This document shows positions 38,207-46,239 of a stretch of 64,000 nucleotides of DNA, in pieces (positions within the stretch are counted from its first letter, which is position 1; every line of letters begins with the position of its first letter). The DNA lies in the NCBI RefSeq assembly GCF_014174475.1, contig NZ_JACJUD010000004.1, forward strand, positions 372,001 to 436,000, given 5' to 3'. The stretch is from Aquipseudomonas ullengensis (GTDB taxonomy: Bacteria > Pseudomonadota > Gammaproteobacteria > Pseudomonadales > Pseudomonadaceae). The position numbers were made by a program, and so were the translations under genes. The notes under the pieces were generated by a model. The model saw nothing but the letters and a program-made list of their open reading frames with translations. It did no database searches and was not told the DNA's origin.

Positions 38207-38420
38207 CGTCGGCAGAACCTGGCTCAACTGGAGCTACCGGGGCGCCGCACTGCGGGCATTCAGCGGCGGCACCAGCTTGTTGTTTGTGCGTGCTGCCTCG
38301 GTAAAAGGTGTGGACGGCCGCAGGAGCAGCAGCCGTCGCACGAATGCCGGGACCGAGGCCCCGACGGAGCACACCCCACCATGGAGTAAACGGGGTGTAG
38401 CAGACGCTCTACCGGTGGTT

Positions 38421-39431
38421 TCAGAGGCCCCAATGCATCAGCAGCAGCACCAGGACGACAAGGAAGACGGTTTCGCCAACCATCAACAGGATCGGCTTGA
38501 TGCCCACCGTGGCCAGTTCCTTGAGCTGGGTCTTCATGCCCAGGGCGGCGATGGACACCACCAGGCACCAGCGCGAAGCTTCGTTAACCCCGGTCTGCAC
38601 CAGCGCCGGCACCCAGCCGGTGCTGTTGACGCAGGCCAGGATCAGGAAACCGACGGCGAACCAGGGCAGCAGCGGCGGACGCTGGCCACCAGTCTCGGCG
38701 CCCTGCATGCGGGTGATCATGGCGGCCGCCACGATCACCGGCAGCAGCATGGCCACGCGCATCAGCTTGACCACCGTGGCGGTGTCGCCGGTTTCCGGCG
38801 ACATGCTGTAGCCGGCGCCGACCACCTGGGCCACATCGTGAATGGTGGCGCCGAGGAACACCCCGGCTTCCTGCGGCGACAGGCCGAGGGCGTTGGCGAT
38901 CATCGGGTAGAGGATCATCGCCAGGGTCGACAGCGCCGACACGCCGATCACGGTGAACAGGGTGGCGCGCTCCTTCTGGGGGTGGTTGGGCAGCGCGGCG
39001 GCCAGGGCCAACGCCGCCGAGGCGCCGCAGATTGCCGTAGCGCCGCCGGTGAGCATGCCGAACAGGCGCTGGAAGCCCAGCGCCTTGGCCGCCACCACCG
39101 AGACCAGGATGGTCACCACTACCAGGGTCACCACCAGGGCTAGGGGTTTCCAGCCCAGCGCGGCGATCTGTTCCAGGGTGATGCGCATGCCCAGCAGGGC
39201 CACGCCAATGCGCAGCACGGTGCGCGCGGTGAACTCGATCCCGACCTTGCACTTGCCCTCGCCGGCAAGGAAGTTGAGTGACAGCCCCAGCAGCAGGGCG
39301 AACAGCATCACCGGTGCGCCGTAGTGTTCGGAGAGGAAGGTGGCGGCGGCAGCGACCACCAGGCTGACGGTAATGCCCGGCGCCAGTTCGCGGGCACGGA
39401 CATTGAACTGGGTAAGAGCGATGGCGCTCAT
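38421..39431 (-). CDS. YeiH-family (UPF0324) putative sulfate exporter
   Basis: 336 residues, about 10 membrane segments, with RIGVALLGMRITLEQIAALGW and ATAICGASAALALAAALP typical of the YeiH family. Members are annotated as sulfate exporters on weak evidence. Last gene of a four-gene set; its start overlaps the Rieske stop by 4 nt (39428-39431). With SulP at 27365 it is the second putative sulfur-anion carrier of this region. Confidence 0.83.
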   Translation of the reverse strand: MSAIALTQFNVRARELAPGITVSLVVAAAATFLSEHYGAPVMLFALLLGLSLNFLAGEGKCKVGIEFTARTVLRIGVALLGMRITLEQIAALGWKPLALVVTLVVVTILVSVVAAKALGFQRLFGMLTGGATAICGASAALALAAALPNHPQKERATLFTVIGVSALSTLAMILYPMIANALGLSPQEAGVFLGATIHDVAQVVGAGYSMSPETGDTATVVKLMRVAMLLPVIVAAAMITRMQGAETGGQRPPLLPWFAVGFLILACVNSTGWVPALVQTGVNEASRWCLVVSIAALGMKTQLKELATVGIKPILLMVGETVFLVVLVLLLMHWGL

Positions 39432-39754
39432 GACGCGGAAACCTCATTGGCAATGACGATGAACAACTGGCCGCCCTCCTCCTCGATCGGGTAGGTGGCA
39501 ACCTTCAGTCGGTCGGAGTTGGCCAGGTAGCCACTGGCCAAGTCGAAGCGCAGGCCGTGGGAGCGGCACTGAATCAGTCGCCCCTGCAACTCGCCGGCGC
39601 ACAGGGAGGAACCCTGGTGCGGGCAACTGTCGGCGATGGCGAAAAACTGCCCGGCCAGGTTGAACAGGGCGATGCTGTGATCGCCGAACCCGATCAGCGC
39701 GCGCTGCCCTGCTGCCGGCACCTGGCTGGCCGGCACCGGATGACGCAGGGTCAT
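39428..39754 (-). CDS. Small Rieske [2Fe-2S] protein
   Basis: 108 residues consisting of one Rieske domain. Ligands are C44-P-H46 and C63-RS-H66 with the usual spacing. No signal peptide or membrane segment, so it is a soluble cytosolic ferredoxin-like or nitrite-reductase-small-subunit-like protein. No oxygenase alpha subunit is nearby that it would obviously serve. Overlaps its neighbours by 4 nt on both sides, so it is translationally coupled to the DsbA-like and YeiH-like genes. Confidence 0.85.
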   Translation of the reverse strand: MTLRHPVPASQVPAAGQRALIGFGDHSIALFNLAGQFFAIADSCPHQGSSLCAGELQGRLIQCRSHGLRFDLASGYLANSDRLKVATYPIEEEGGQLFIVIANEVSAS

Positions 39755-40413
39755 ACCAGCAGGCTCCGCCGTTGCGGCACGCTGAGGGCCTCGTACATGC
39801 CACGCAGCAGCAGCTCGGCCGGTTGCGCACCAGTCAGCTGCAGCTGCTCATCGAAGACGAACTGCGGCACGCTGCTGGCGTTCACGTCCGGCGACTGGAA
39901 GGGCCGGCCGTCACGGTACAGCGCACGCGCCATGTTCTCGCGCGGGTAGCCGCAGGTTTCGGCAATGGACAGCAGGGTGTTGCTGTTGCCGAGGTCCTCG
40001 CCGTACAGGAAATGCGCGGCGAACAACCGTTCCAGCAGGTAGTCGCGCTGCTGTGGGCTGCCCAGCCCGCTGGCATGCCGCAACAGGCGATGGGCATCGG
40101 CGGTATTGGGCATCCGGCTGATGCGCTCGAACTTGATCTGCAGGCCGACGGCCTCGGCCGCTTCCTGCACCTGCATCTGGCGCATCTGCACGGCCGACTC
40201 GCTGCCCAGGCGACGCTGGTAGAACTCGCGGAACGGCTCGCCGCCAACCGGCAGATGGGGCAACAGCTGCACGCCCTGCCAGTCGACACTCACCACCTGG
40301 TGCGGCAACGTCTGCTGCAGCTGCGTCATGGCAAGTTCCAGCTGACGCTTGCCGATCAGGCACCAGGGGCAGATGAAGTCGAAGGCCACGTCGATACGCA
40401 ATGCACGGCTCAC
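39751..40413 (-). CDS. DsbA-family oxidoreductase (FrnE / 2-hydroxychromene-2-carboxylate isomerase-like)
   Basis: 220 residues from a GTG at 40413 with GGAGGT 6 nt upstream. Thioredoxin fold with DFICPWCLIGKRQLE: a CPWC active site near the N-terminus, no signal peptide, so cytosolic. The SVPQFVFDEQLQLTGAQP stretch contains the cis-proline loop. FrnE-like proteins are thiol-disulfide or glutathione-dependent isomerase enzymes in aromatic catabolism. Its start overlaps the MFS stop by 4 nt. Confidence 0.83.
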   Translation of the reverse strand: MSRALRIDVAFDFICPWCLIGKRQLELAMTQLQQTLPHQVVSVDWQGVQLLPHLPVGGEPFREFYQRRLGSESAVQMRQMQVQEAAEAVGLQIKFERISRMPNTADAHRLLRHASGLGSPQQRDYLLERLFAAHFLYGEDLGNSNTLLSIAETCGYPRENMARALYRDGRPFQSPDVNASSVPQFVFDEQLQLTGAQPAELLLRGMYEALSVPQRRSLLV

Positions 40414-41738
40414 GGCTGTACCTCCAGCACGGTCGCGCCGGCTTCCTCCCGGCCTGGCTCGCCACGCAGGCGGGCGATGTCCAGCAGGTAATGGCGGCGG
40501 CAATAGAGGAAAACGGCGGCGGCGGCGATGCTCACCAGCGGCACCAGCTGGAAGGCGTTATCCAGGCCGATCACATCGGAGACTTTGCCGGTAAGGAGCG
40601 GGCCGGTGGCCAACCCCAGCAGATTGTTGGCCAGGGTCAGGGTGGCGAAGGCGGTACCGTGCACCGAGTAATGGGTCAGGTTGGCGACCATTGCTCCGGA
40701 CGGACCGGTGGTGCCGGCGGCGATCAGCATGCCCAGGCCGATCAGCACCAGCTGCGGCGTGCCGAACGGCAGGGCAAAGGCCAGCGACAGCAGCAGGCAG
40801 CTGCCCAGGCAGTAGCCGACGCACAGTACGATCTTGCGATCCGGGTGATTGCGGCACAGACGGTCGCAAAGCATGCCGCAGAAGATCATCCCGGCACCGC
40901 TACACAGGACGATGATCGCCGCCACCGCGCCGGCCTTCTCGGTGGTCATGCCGTAGAAGCGGTTGAGGTAGCTGGGCATCCACACGATCACGGTGCCGCC
41001 GACGAACAGCTGCAGGCCGCTGCCAACATAGGCGCTGATCACCGAGCGACTGGAATACAGGGTGCGCAGCGGCCGGCTGATCTTGTCCGCCACCTGGCCT
41101 GCGGCCACCACGGCACGCTGCGGGGCAATGCGCGCCTGACGCACGATCAGTGGATAGAGCGAGGCCAGCAGCAAGCCGAATAGCGCCATGCCGGCAAAGG
41201 CCCAGCGCCAGCCAAAATGCTGCGCCATGAACCCGCCAGCCGCCATGCCCAGCACCGAGCCGAACATGCCACCGGAAATGAAGGCACCCGAGAGGGTGGC
41301 GCGCATCTCGCGGGGGAACACCGATACCACCACCGCGATGCCGACGCTGCCATAGGCCGCCTCGCCGACGCCGACCAGGAAGCGGGCGATTAACATCTGC
41401 TGGTAGTTCTCAGCCAAGGCACAGCCCAGGGTCGCCAGGCTCCACAGCACAGCCATGAGCGTCAGGCTCTTGATCCGGCCGAAACGGTCGGCCAGCAGCG
41501 ACAGCGGAAAAGTCAGCAGGCCGACCATCAGCGCGACGATGCCGCTGAGCAGGCCCAGCTGGCTGTCGGACAGTGCCCACTCGCCCTTCAGCAAGGGGAA
41601 CACGGCGTTGAGCACCTGCCGCGACATGTAGTCGGAAATCAGCAGGCCGAAAGTCAGGGCGAAAACCACCCAGGCATAACTGCGCGGAATGCCAGACGAG
41701 GTATCGACCTCATTGTCTGCGCTGTGATGAAAGGCCAT
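40410..41738 (-). CDS. MFS transporter (spinster/aromatic acid symporter-like)
   Basis: 442 residues and 12 predicted spans. N-terminus DTSSGIPRSYAWVVFALTFGLLISDYMSRQVLN with aspartate in span 1, and motif A variant PLSLLADRFGRIKSLTLMAVLW, as in anion:proton symporters that import organic acids. First gene of the overlapping MFS-DsbA-Rieske-YeiH set and downstream of the BKACE operon on the same strand. Probably the importer of the pathway substrate. Confidence 0.84.
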   Translation of the reverse strand: MAFHHSADNEVDTSSGIPRSYAWVVFALTFGLLISDYMSRQVLNAVFPLLKGEWALSDSQLGLLSGIVALMVGLLTFPLSLLADRFGRIKSLTLMAVLWSLATLGCALAENYQQMLIARFLVGVGEAAYGSVGIAVVVSVFPREMRATLSGAFISGGMFGSVLGMAAGGFMAQHFGWRWAFAGMALFGLLLASLYPLIVRQARIAPQRAVVAAGQVADKISRPLRTLYSSRSVISAYVGSGLQLFVGGTVIVWMPSYLNRFYGMTTEKAGAVAAIIVLCSGAGMIFCGMLCDRLCRNHPDRKIVLCVGYCLGSCLLLSLAFALPFGTPQLVLIGLGMLIAAGTTGPSGAMVANLTHYSVHGTAFATLTLANNLLGLATGPLLTGKVSDVIGLDNAFQLVPLVSIAAAAVFLYCRRHYLLDIARLRGEPGREEAGATVLEVQP

Positions 41739-42067
41739 GAGTGCCTCCTAGAAAACGTATTGTTGTTGTTCTGTGTGGAACCGGTTGTGCAAAGGCTTCG
41801 GCCTGGCTCTTCGTGGGAACCGACGCTCGGCGCCTGAGCGTGTCAGTGTGGTGACAAGCGGGTGGCGCCGACCGGGTAGAAGCCTTTGCACAAACGGATC
41901 GAAGTCGGTCGGACACAAGGCCAGGCCCCGTGTCCGTCACGGCCCCTGCGCGCACGGGTCAGCCCGTGCTCACAGTATCCGCCCCCTGACCTGACCCGCA
42001 GGGGACTGACTCATTGCCTAAGGGGTTACGCCGCTGTCGCGGCTCTCCCCCATCGGCTGCGGATCAA
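41739..42067. repeat. Gap with a long-range 15-bp inverted repeat
   Basis: No gene in these 329 bases. Perfect 15-bp arms TTGTGCAAAGGCTTC (41785-41799) and GAAGCCTTTGCACAA (41879-41893) enclose 79 bases, inside which TGTCA and TGACA (41841-41856) form a smaller palindrome. The element lies between the MFS and BKACE genes; it may be a MITE-like insertion, a processing or termination structure of the BKACE operon, or an operator region for the MFS operon. Confidence 0.65.
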
Positions 42068-43117
42068 TCATTTGCGCAGGAAGCCTTGCTGACCGCCCTT
42101 CGGGTTCGGGGCGAAGCCGTTGGCGGCCAGGGTTTCTTCGACGGTGTCGTAGAACACGCCGATCTTGAGGATTTCGCGGGCTTCCTGGCCGTTGGCAACC
42201 GGCCGGCCGATTTCCTTGGCGATGCGCACCAACTGCTCGACCTGCTCGACGGAGGTCATCTTGCGCGAACGGTCCTGGGTCCAGATGTTGTCCTCGATAC
42301 CGCAGCGCACGTGCAAGCCCATCGCCATGCCCATCAGGTTGACCGGCAGGGTGTTGAGCATGGTGCTTTCCACCGTCAGCATGGTGCCGTCGGGGATGGC
42401 CCGCAGGAAGTTGGCCAGGCTGTAGATATGCGGCTGGTCCATGCCACCGCCGATCGCTACCCAGTTGCACACCAGCGGCCCCTTGTAGACGCCGCGACGG
42501 ATCAGGCGCTCCACCGACTCGTAGCTGTTGATGTTGTAGAACTGGAAGGCGCTCTGGATGCCGGCAGCGCTCAGGCGCTTGACGTGCTCCTCGATGAAGC
42601 CGGGGCCGGAAGGCACGATCATCTCGCGGTAGGCTTCGTAGGTATCGCTACCCATGGAGGTGCCGGTGTAGTCGCGCACATCCATCTGCTCGATGACGTT
42701 CATCTGCGTGGTGTTGACCGTCACAGTGACCTGATCGGGCTTGGGGTCGAGCTCGGCGAGCATGTGGCGAGTGTCGTCATGCAGCCACTTCGCCGCTGCG
42801 CCATCTTCCGGGGGCGCGAAGGAGATGGAGCCGCCGACCTGGATGACCATGTCCGGCACGGCCTTGCGCACGCCAGCAATCAGTTCGTTGAACATGGACA
42901 GGCGCTTGGAGCCCTTGCCGTCCAGCTCACGCACATGCAGGTGAAGTACCGCGGCGCCCGCGGCGTAGCAGTCGACGGCCTTCTGAATCTGCTCTTCCAT
43001 GGTCACCGGAATATCTTCCGGGTAGTCGGAGGGGAACCATTCAGGGCCATAGGGCGCTACGGTGATGACCAGCTTGTCCTGGTTTTCAGGGAAGAGAGAG
43101 CCGTCGAGGAAGTTCAT
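42068..43117 (-). CDS. BKACE-family (DUF849) beta-keto acid cleavage enzyme
   Basis: 349 residues, TIM-barrel enzyme of the family of 3-keto-5-aminohexanoate cleavage enzyme, which transfers a two-carbon-shortened keto fragment between a beta-keto acid and acetyl-CoA. The zinc-binding HLH is at H59 and H61 (AAVLHLHVREL), and VQVGGSISFAPPEDG and CNWVAIGGGMDQ resemble the substrate-binding strands. Family members act on many beta-keto acids (including dehydrocarnitine), so the substrate is not readable from sequence. A GAGG ribosome site precedes the ATG. Third gene of the qor-tauD-BKACE operon. Confidence 0.88.
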   Translation of the reverse strand: MNFLDGSLFPENQDKLVITVAPYGPEWFPSDYPEDIPVTMEEQIQKAVDCYAAGAAVLHLHVRELDGKGSKRLSMFNELIAGVRKAVPDMVIQVGGSISFAPPEDGAAAKWLHDDTRHMLAELDPKPDQVTVTVNTTQMNVIEQMDVRDYTGTSMGSDTYEAYREMIVPSGPGFIEEHVKRLSAAGIQSAFQFYNINSYESVERLIRRGVYKGPLVCNWVAIGGGMDQPHIYSLANFLRAIPDGTMLTVESTMLNTLPVNLMGMAMGLHVRCGIEDNIWTQDRSRKMTSVEQVEQLVRIAKEIGRPVANGQEAREILKIGVFYDTVEETLAANGFAPNPKGGQQGFLRK

Positions 43118-43168
43118 TTCTTTGCCTCAAAAAATTGATAGTGAGCGATGCGTCTAGGGCGCTTCGAC

Positions 43169-44017
43169 TCAGTAGGTCTTGTCACCGATGATCCCGGCAC
43201 GTTCCATCTTGCGGTGGCATGCGGGGTAGTCCATGACGGCGTAATGCTGGGTACAGCGGTTGTCCCAGATCGCCACGCTGTTCGGCTTCCAGCGCCAGCG
43301 CACTTGGTATTCGGGGATGTACGCCTGGCTGATCAGGTAGCGCAGCAGGTCACTCGCGCCGGGGTTGGCGTCCTGGCCGAAGCGCACCCGCTCGGGCGTG
43401 TGGTAGTTGCTGAAGTGCGTGGTGAAGGCGTTGACGAACAGCACCTTCTCGCCCGTTTCCGGGTGGGTACGCACCACCGGGTGCTCGGCGTCCGGGTAGG
43501 TCGCCTTGAGCGCCAGGCGCTTCTCGATCGGCATGGCCGCACCGAAGCTCGCCTCGATGCTGTGGCGGGCGCGCAGGCCCTCGATCTTGGTCTTGATCTC
43601 GGCCGGCAGGTTTGCATAGGCCAGCGCCATGTTCGCCCACATGGTGTCGCCACCTACCGGCGGGCACTCCACGCAGCGCAGCACGCAGCCCATGGGCGGT
43701 GCCTCGCGCCAGGTGGCGTCGGTGTGCCATGAGTTTTCGTAGCGGTCGTTGGGCTTATCCGGCGTCTTGTAGATACGCACCAGGCCCGGATGCTCCGGAT
43801 CGCTGCCAGCCACCGGGTGGTCCTCCAGCTCGCCGAAGCGGCGAGCGAAGGCCACGTGTTCGGCCCGGCTGAAGTCCTGGTCACGCAGGAACAGCACCTT
43901 GTGTTGCAGCAGCAGTTGCTTGATCTCGGCGAACAGGCCGTCGTCACGCGCGGCATCACCCAGGTTCACACCACTCAGTTCGGCACCGATGGCGCAGGTC
44001 AGTTGTTCAATACGCAT
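43169..44017 (-). CDS. TauD/TfdA-family Fe(II)/2-oxoglutarate dioxygenase
   Basis: 282 residues from the ATG at 44017 (GAGGAGG 5 nt upstream). The iron triad is H98-x-D100 (ENSWHTDATW) and H258 (NRCTQHYAVMDY), and R269 is the likely 2-oxoglutarate anchor. PVGGDTMWANMALAYANLP is the typical TauD/TfdA core. Members hydroxylate taurine, alkyl sulfates or aryloxyacetates, releasing sulfite or phenol; none can be assigned here. The two putative sulfur-anion carriers in this region hint at a sulfur-containing substrate, which is inference. Starts 10 nt after qor. Confidence 0.9.
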   Translation of the reverse strand: MRIEQLTCAIGAELSGVNLGDAARDDGLFAEIKQLLLQHKVLFLRDQDFSRAEHVAFARRFGELEDHPVAGSDPEHPGLVRIYKTPDKPNDRYENSWHTDATWREAPPMGCVLRCVECPPVGGDTMWANMALAYANLPAEIKTKIEGLRARHSIEASFGAAMPIEKRLALKATYPDAEHPVVRTHPETGEKVLFVNAFTTHFSNYHTPERVRFGQDANPGASDLLRYLISQAYIPEYQVRWRWKPNSVAIWDNRCTQHYAVMDYPACHRKMERAGIIGDKTY

Positions 44018-44027
44018 GCTGGCCTCC

Positions 44028-45008
44028 TCAGATGACGAAGATCGATGAACCGGTGGTCTTGCGCGACTCCAGGTCACGGTGCGCCTGCACCGCGTCCTGC
44101 AGGGCGTAGTGCTGGTTGATCTCGATCTTGATCCGGCCGCTGCCGACGTGGTCGAACAGCTCGCCAGCCAGCGCGGCCTTCTCTGCCGGATCGGCGATGT
44201 AGTCGGCCAGGGCCGGACGGGTCATGTACAACGACCCCTTCATCGCCAGCAGTTGCGGATTAAAACCGTCGATCGGACCCGAAGCGGTGCCGACACAAAC
44301 CAGCAGGCCACGGCGCTTGAGCGAATCCAGCGAGCCCATGAAGGTGTTCTTGCCGACACTGTCGAACACCACGTTGACGCCGACGCCATCGGTCAGCTCG
44401 CGTACGCGGCTGGCAACGTCTTCGTGGCTGTAGTTGATGGTGTGGGCGCAACCGTGGGCGCGGGCGACTTCGGCCTTGGCCTCGGTGGACACCGTGCCGA
44501 TCACGTTGAGGCCGAGCAGCTTGGCCCACTGCGAGACGATCAGGCCGACTCCCCCGGCAGCGGCGTGCAGCAGAATGCTGTCGCCCGGCTTGAAGTCATA
44601 GATGCGACGCATCAGGTAGGACGAGGTCAGGCCGCGCATGGTCATGGCCGCGGCAGTCTCGAAGGAGATGGTCTCCGGCAGCTTGATCAGCGGTGCAGCC
44701 GCGATCAGGCGCTCGGTGCTGTAGGCGCCGAGGGTATTGAGGAAGCCGGTGTAGGTGACCCGGTCGCCTACTGCGACGTTGTCCACGCCCTCGCCCAGCT
44801 CCACCACCACACCGGCCGCTTCCACGCCCATGCCGTTGGGCAGCGGGATCGGGTAGGTACCGTTGCGGAAATAGGTGTCGGCGTAGTTCAAGCCGACAGC
44901 GACGTGACGGATGCGCACTTGCCCCGGGCCGGGCTCGCCGACCTCGACGTCCTCGTAGCGCAACACCTCGGGACCCCCGGCCTCGTAAAAGCGGACGGCT
45001 TTGGCCAT
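44028..45008 (-). CDS. NADPH:quinone oxidoreductase-like MDR protein
   Basis: 326 residues, zinc-independent medium-chain dehydrogenase. Quinone oxidoreductase signatures: GLNYADTYFRNGTYP, the GMGVEAAGVV strand, and the NADPH-binding AAAGGVGLIVSQWAKLLG. It reduces quinones or enones and is the first gene of an operon with TauD and BKACE genes. The AraC-type operator pair at 45081-45117 lies 73-109 nt upstream. Confidence 0.9.
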   Translation of the reverse strand: MAKAVRFYEAGGPEVLRYEDVEVGEPGPGQVRIRHVAVGLNYADTYFRNGTYPIPLPNGMGVEAAGVVVELGEGVDNVAVGDRVTYTGFLNTLGAYSTERLIAAAPLIKLPETISFETAAAMTMRGLTSSYLMRRIYDFKPGDSILLHAAAGGVGLIVSQWAKLLGLNVIGTVSTEAKAEVARAHGCAHTINYSHEDVASRVRELTDGVGVNVVFDSVGKNTFMGSLDSLKRRGLLVCVGTASGPIDGFNPQLLAMKGSLYMTRPALADYIADPAEKAALAGELFDHVGSGRIKIEINQHYALQDAVQAHRDLESRKTTGSSIFVI

Positions 45009-45053
45009 GCCTGTTCTCCAGTCTTGTTATTAGCCACCAATAGCGTGGATCGG

Positions 45054-45117
45054 ACTGTAGAACTGCCCCCGAACGAGTGCTTCTCATCGCACGACAGGCG
45101 CTTTTCATTTCGTGACA
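45054..45117 (-). promoter_or_regulatory. AraC-type tandem operator and promoter of the qor operon
   Basis: Half-sites on the plus strand: TTCTCATCGCACGACA (45081-45096) and TTTTCATTTCGTGACA (45102-45117), period 21 bp. The minus-strand -10 is TACAGT (45059-45054), 22 bp below the proximal site, and the weak -35 is overlapped by it, as in activator-dependent promoters. The layout copies that at 36950-37014 and the distal half-site is identical to 37092-37107. Confidence 0.72.
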
Positions 45118-45246
45118 TAGGGAGATGGGGGACTGGCTAGAACGCCTGGCCCGAAATGCCAGGCTTTAAATCGCGCTGTCAAAGCATGGCTGGTAGTGAA
45201 GAGCCTCGGTGTCTGTAGAGACTTCCAAGCCTTCGCGCGCCCCGAC

Positions 45247-46128
45247 CTAGCTCTCTACGCTCGCGGGCTTTGCGGTTTGCACTGATTCGAAAAACGAAGA
45301 GACCAGTCGACTGTTGCGGCGCTCTGCCAGGCAATAAAGGTAGGTCTCGGTATAGATCCCCTCCCCCTCGATGCGAACGGGCTGGATGCGCGGGTCCGGA
45401 ATGAACTCGGCCTCGGACACCGCGCCGATGCCTATACCTCGCGCCACGGCTTCGCGCAGCGCTTCACGGCTGCCGATCTCCATTGCCTTGCGCGGTGTCA
45501 CACCCGCTGCAGCCAGTGCTCGCTCCATGGCCAGGCGAGTCGTGGAGCCGGTTTCCCGTTGCAGCAACGGTTGGTCTTCCAGCTCCTCCAGCCGCACGCC
45601 GCCACGCCGGGCGAAGGGGTGATCCTGGCTGGCAAACAGAGTGATGGCGTGGCGCGCGTACAGCACGGCGCACAGGCCCGGGTCGTCATGCCTACCGGCG
45701 AGCACGGCAATGTCGGTGACGTACTGCTCCAGGTCTGCCAGCACCTGCGCCGAGTTGCCGACCCGAATGGAGACATCGATGCGCGGGTATTGCTGGCGAT
45801 AACCATCGACCATCTCGATGACGTGGAACGGGCCCACGGCGCCGAGCTTGAGCTGACCACTGTCGAGCCGCCCGGAGTCGCGCAACAGGTTGTTGGCTTC
45901 CAGCTCCAGCAAGGCCATGCGCTGGGCGATAGGTAGCAGTTGCCGGCCGACATCCGACAGCTCGATGCGCCGGCCCTTGCGATGGAACAGTTCAACGTTG
46001 TGCTGGCGCTCCAGGCTCTGCACCTGGGTCGTCAGGGTGGGCTGGCTCAGGCCCAGCGTGCGGGCTCCGGCACTGAAGCTGCCATGCCGGGCCACGGCGA
46101 GAAAGGCGCGGATCCTGGCGGTCGACAT
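45247..46128 (-). CDS. LysR-family regulator of phosphonate catabolism
   Basis: 293 residues with an N-terminal winged helix-turn-helix (RIRAFLAVARHGSFSAGARTLGLSQPTLTTQVQSLE) and a periplasmic-binding-like effector domain. Divergent from phnD and matches the type of LysR gene that accompanies 2-aminoethylphosphonate/phosphonate operons. It probably binds the palindromes at 46163-46195. The effector may be a phosphonate intermediate. Confidence 0.87.
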   Translation of the reverse strand: MSTARIRAFLAVARHGSFSAGARTLGLSQPTLTTQVQSLERQHNVELFHRKGRRIELSDVGRQLLPIAQRMALLELEANNLLRDSGRLDSGQLKLGAVGPFHVIEMVDGYRQQYPRIDVSIRVGNSAQVLADLEQYVTDIAVLAGRHDDPGLCAVLYARHAITLFASQDHPFARRGGVRLEELEDQPLLQRETGSTTRLAMERALAAAGVTPRKAMEIGSREALREAVARGIGIGAVSEAEFIPDPRIQPVRIEGEGIYTETYLYCLAERRNSRLVSSFFESVQTAKPASVES

Positions 46129-46162
46129 CCATAGACTCCATCAATACTCGGTAGGGAAAACG

Positions 46163-46195
46163 CATATTGAATTGATCGTATGACTGTCACGTGAC
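46163..46195. promoter_or_regulatory. Candidate LysR operator between lysR and phnD
   Basis: Two adjacent palindromic elements: CATA (46163-46166) with TATG (46179-46182), a widely spaced LysR-like dyad, and the perfect 10-bp palindrome GTCACGTGAC (46186-46195). They occupy the 111-nt divergent intergenic region. I could not fix the -10/-35 of phnD. Confidence 0.45.
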
Positions 46196-46239
46196 GTTTC
46201 TAGCCTGTGCCTACTTCAACCACACCTGCTGGAAATGCC

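Noticed and set aside
38371..38398. ACACCCC/GGGGTGT hairpin as terminator between the AraC and YeiH-like genes
   Set aside because: Arms are only 7 bp with a 14-nt loop and no T-run follows.
41841..41856. TGTCAGTGTGGTGACA as another half-site of the AraC regulon
   Set aside because: Only about 10 of 16 positions agree, mainly the GTGACA end, and there is no partner at 21 bp; better explained as part of the local palindrome.
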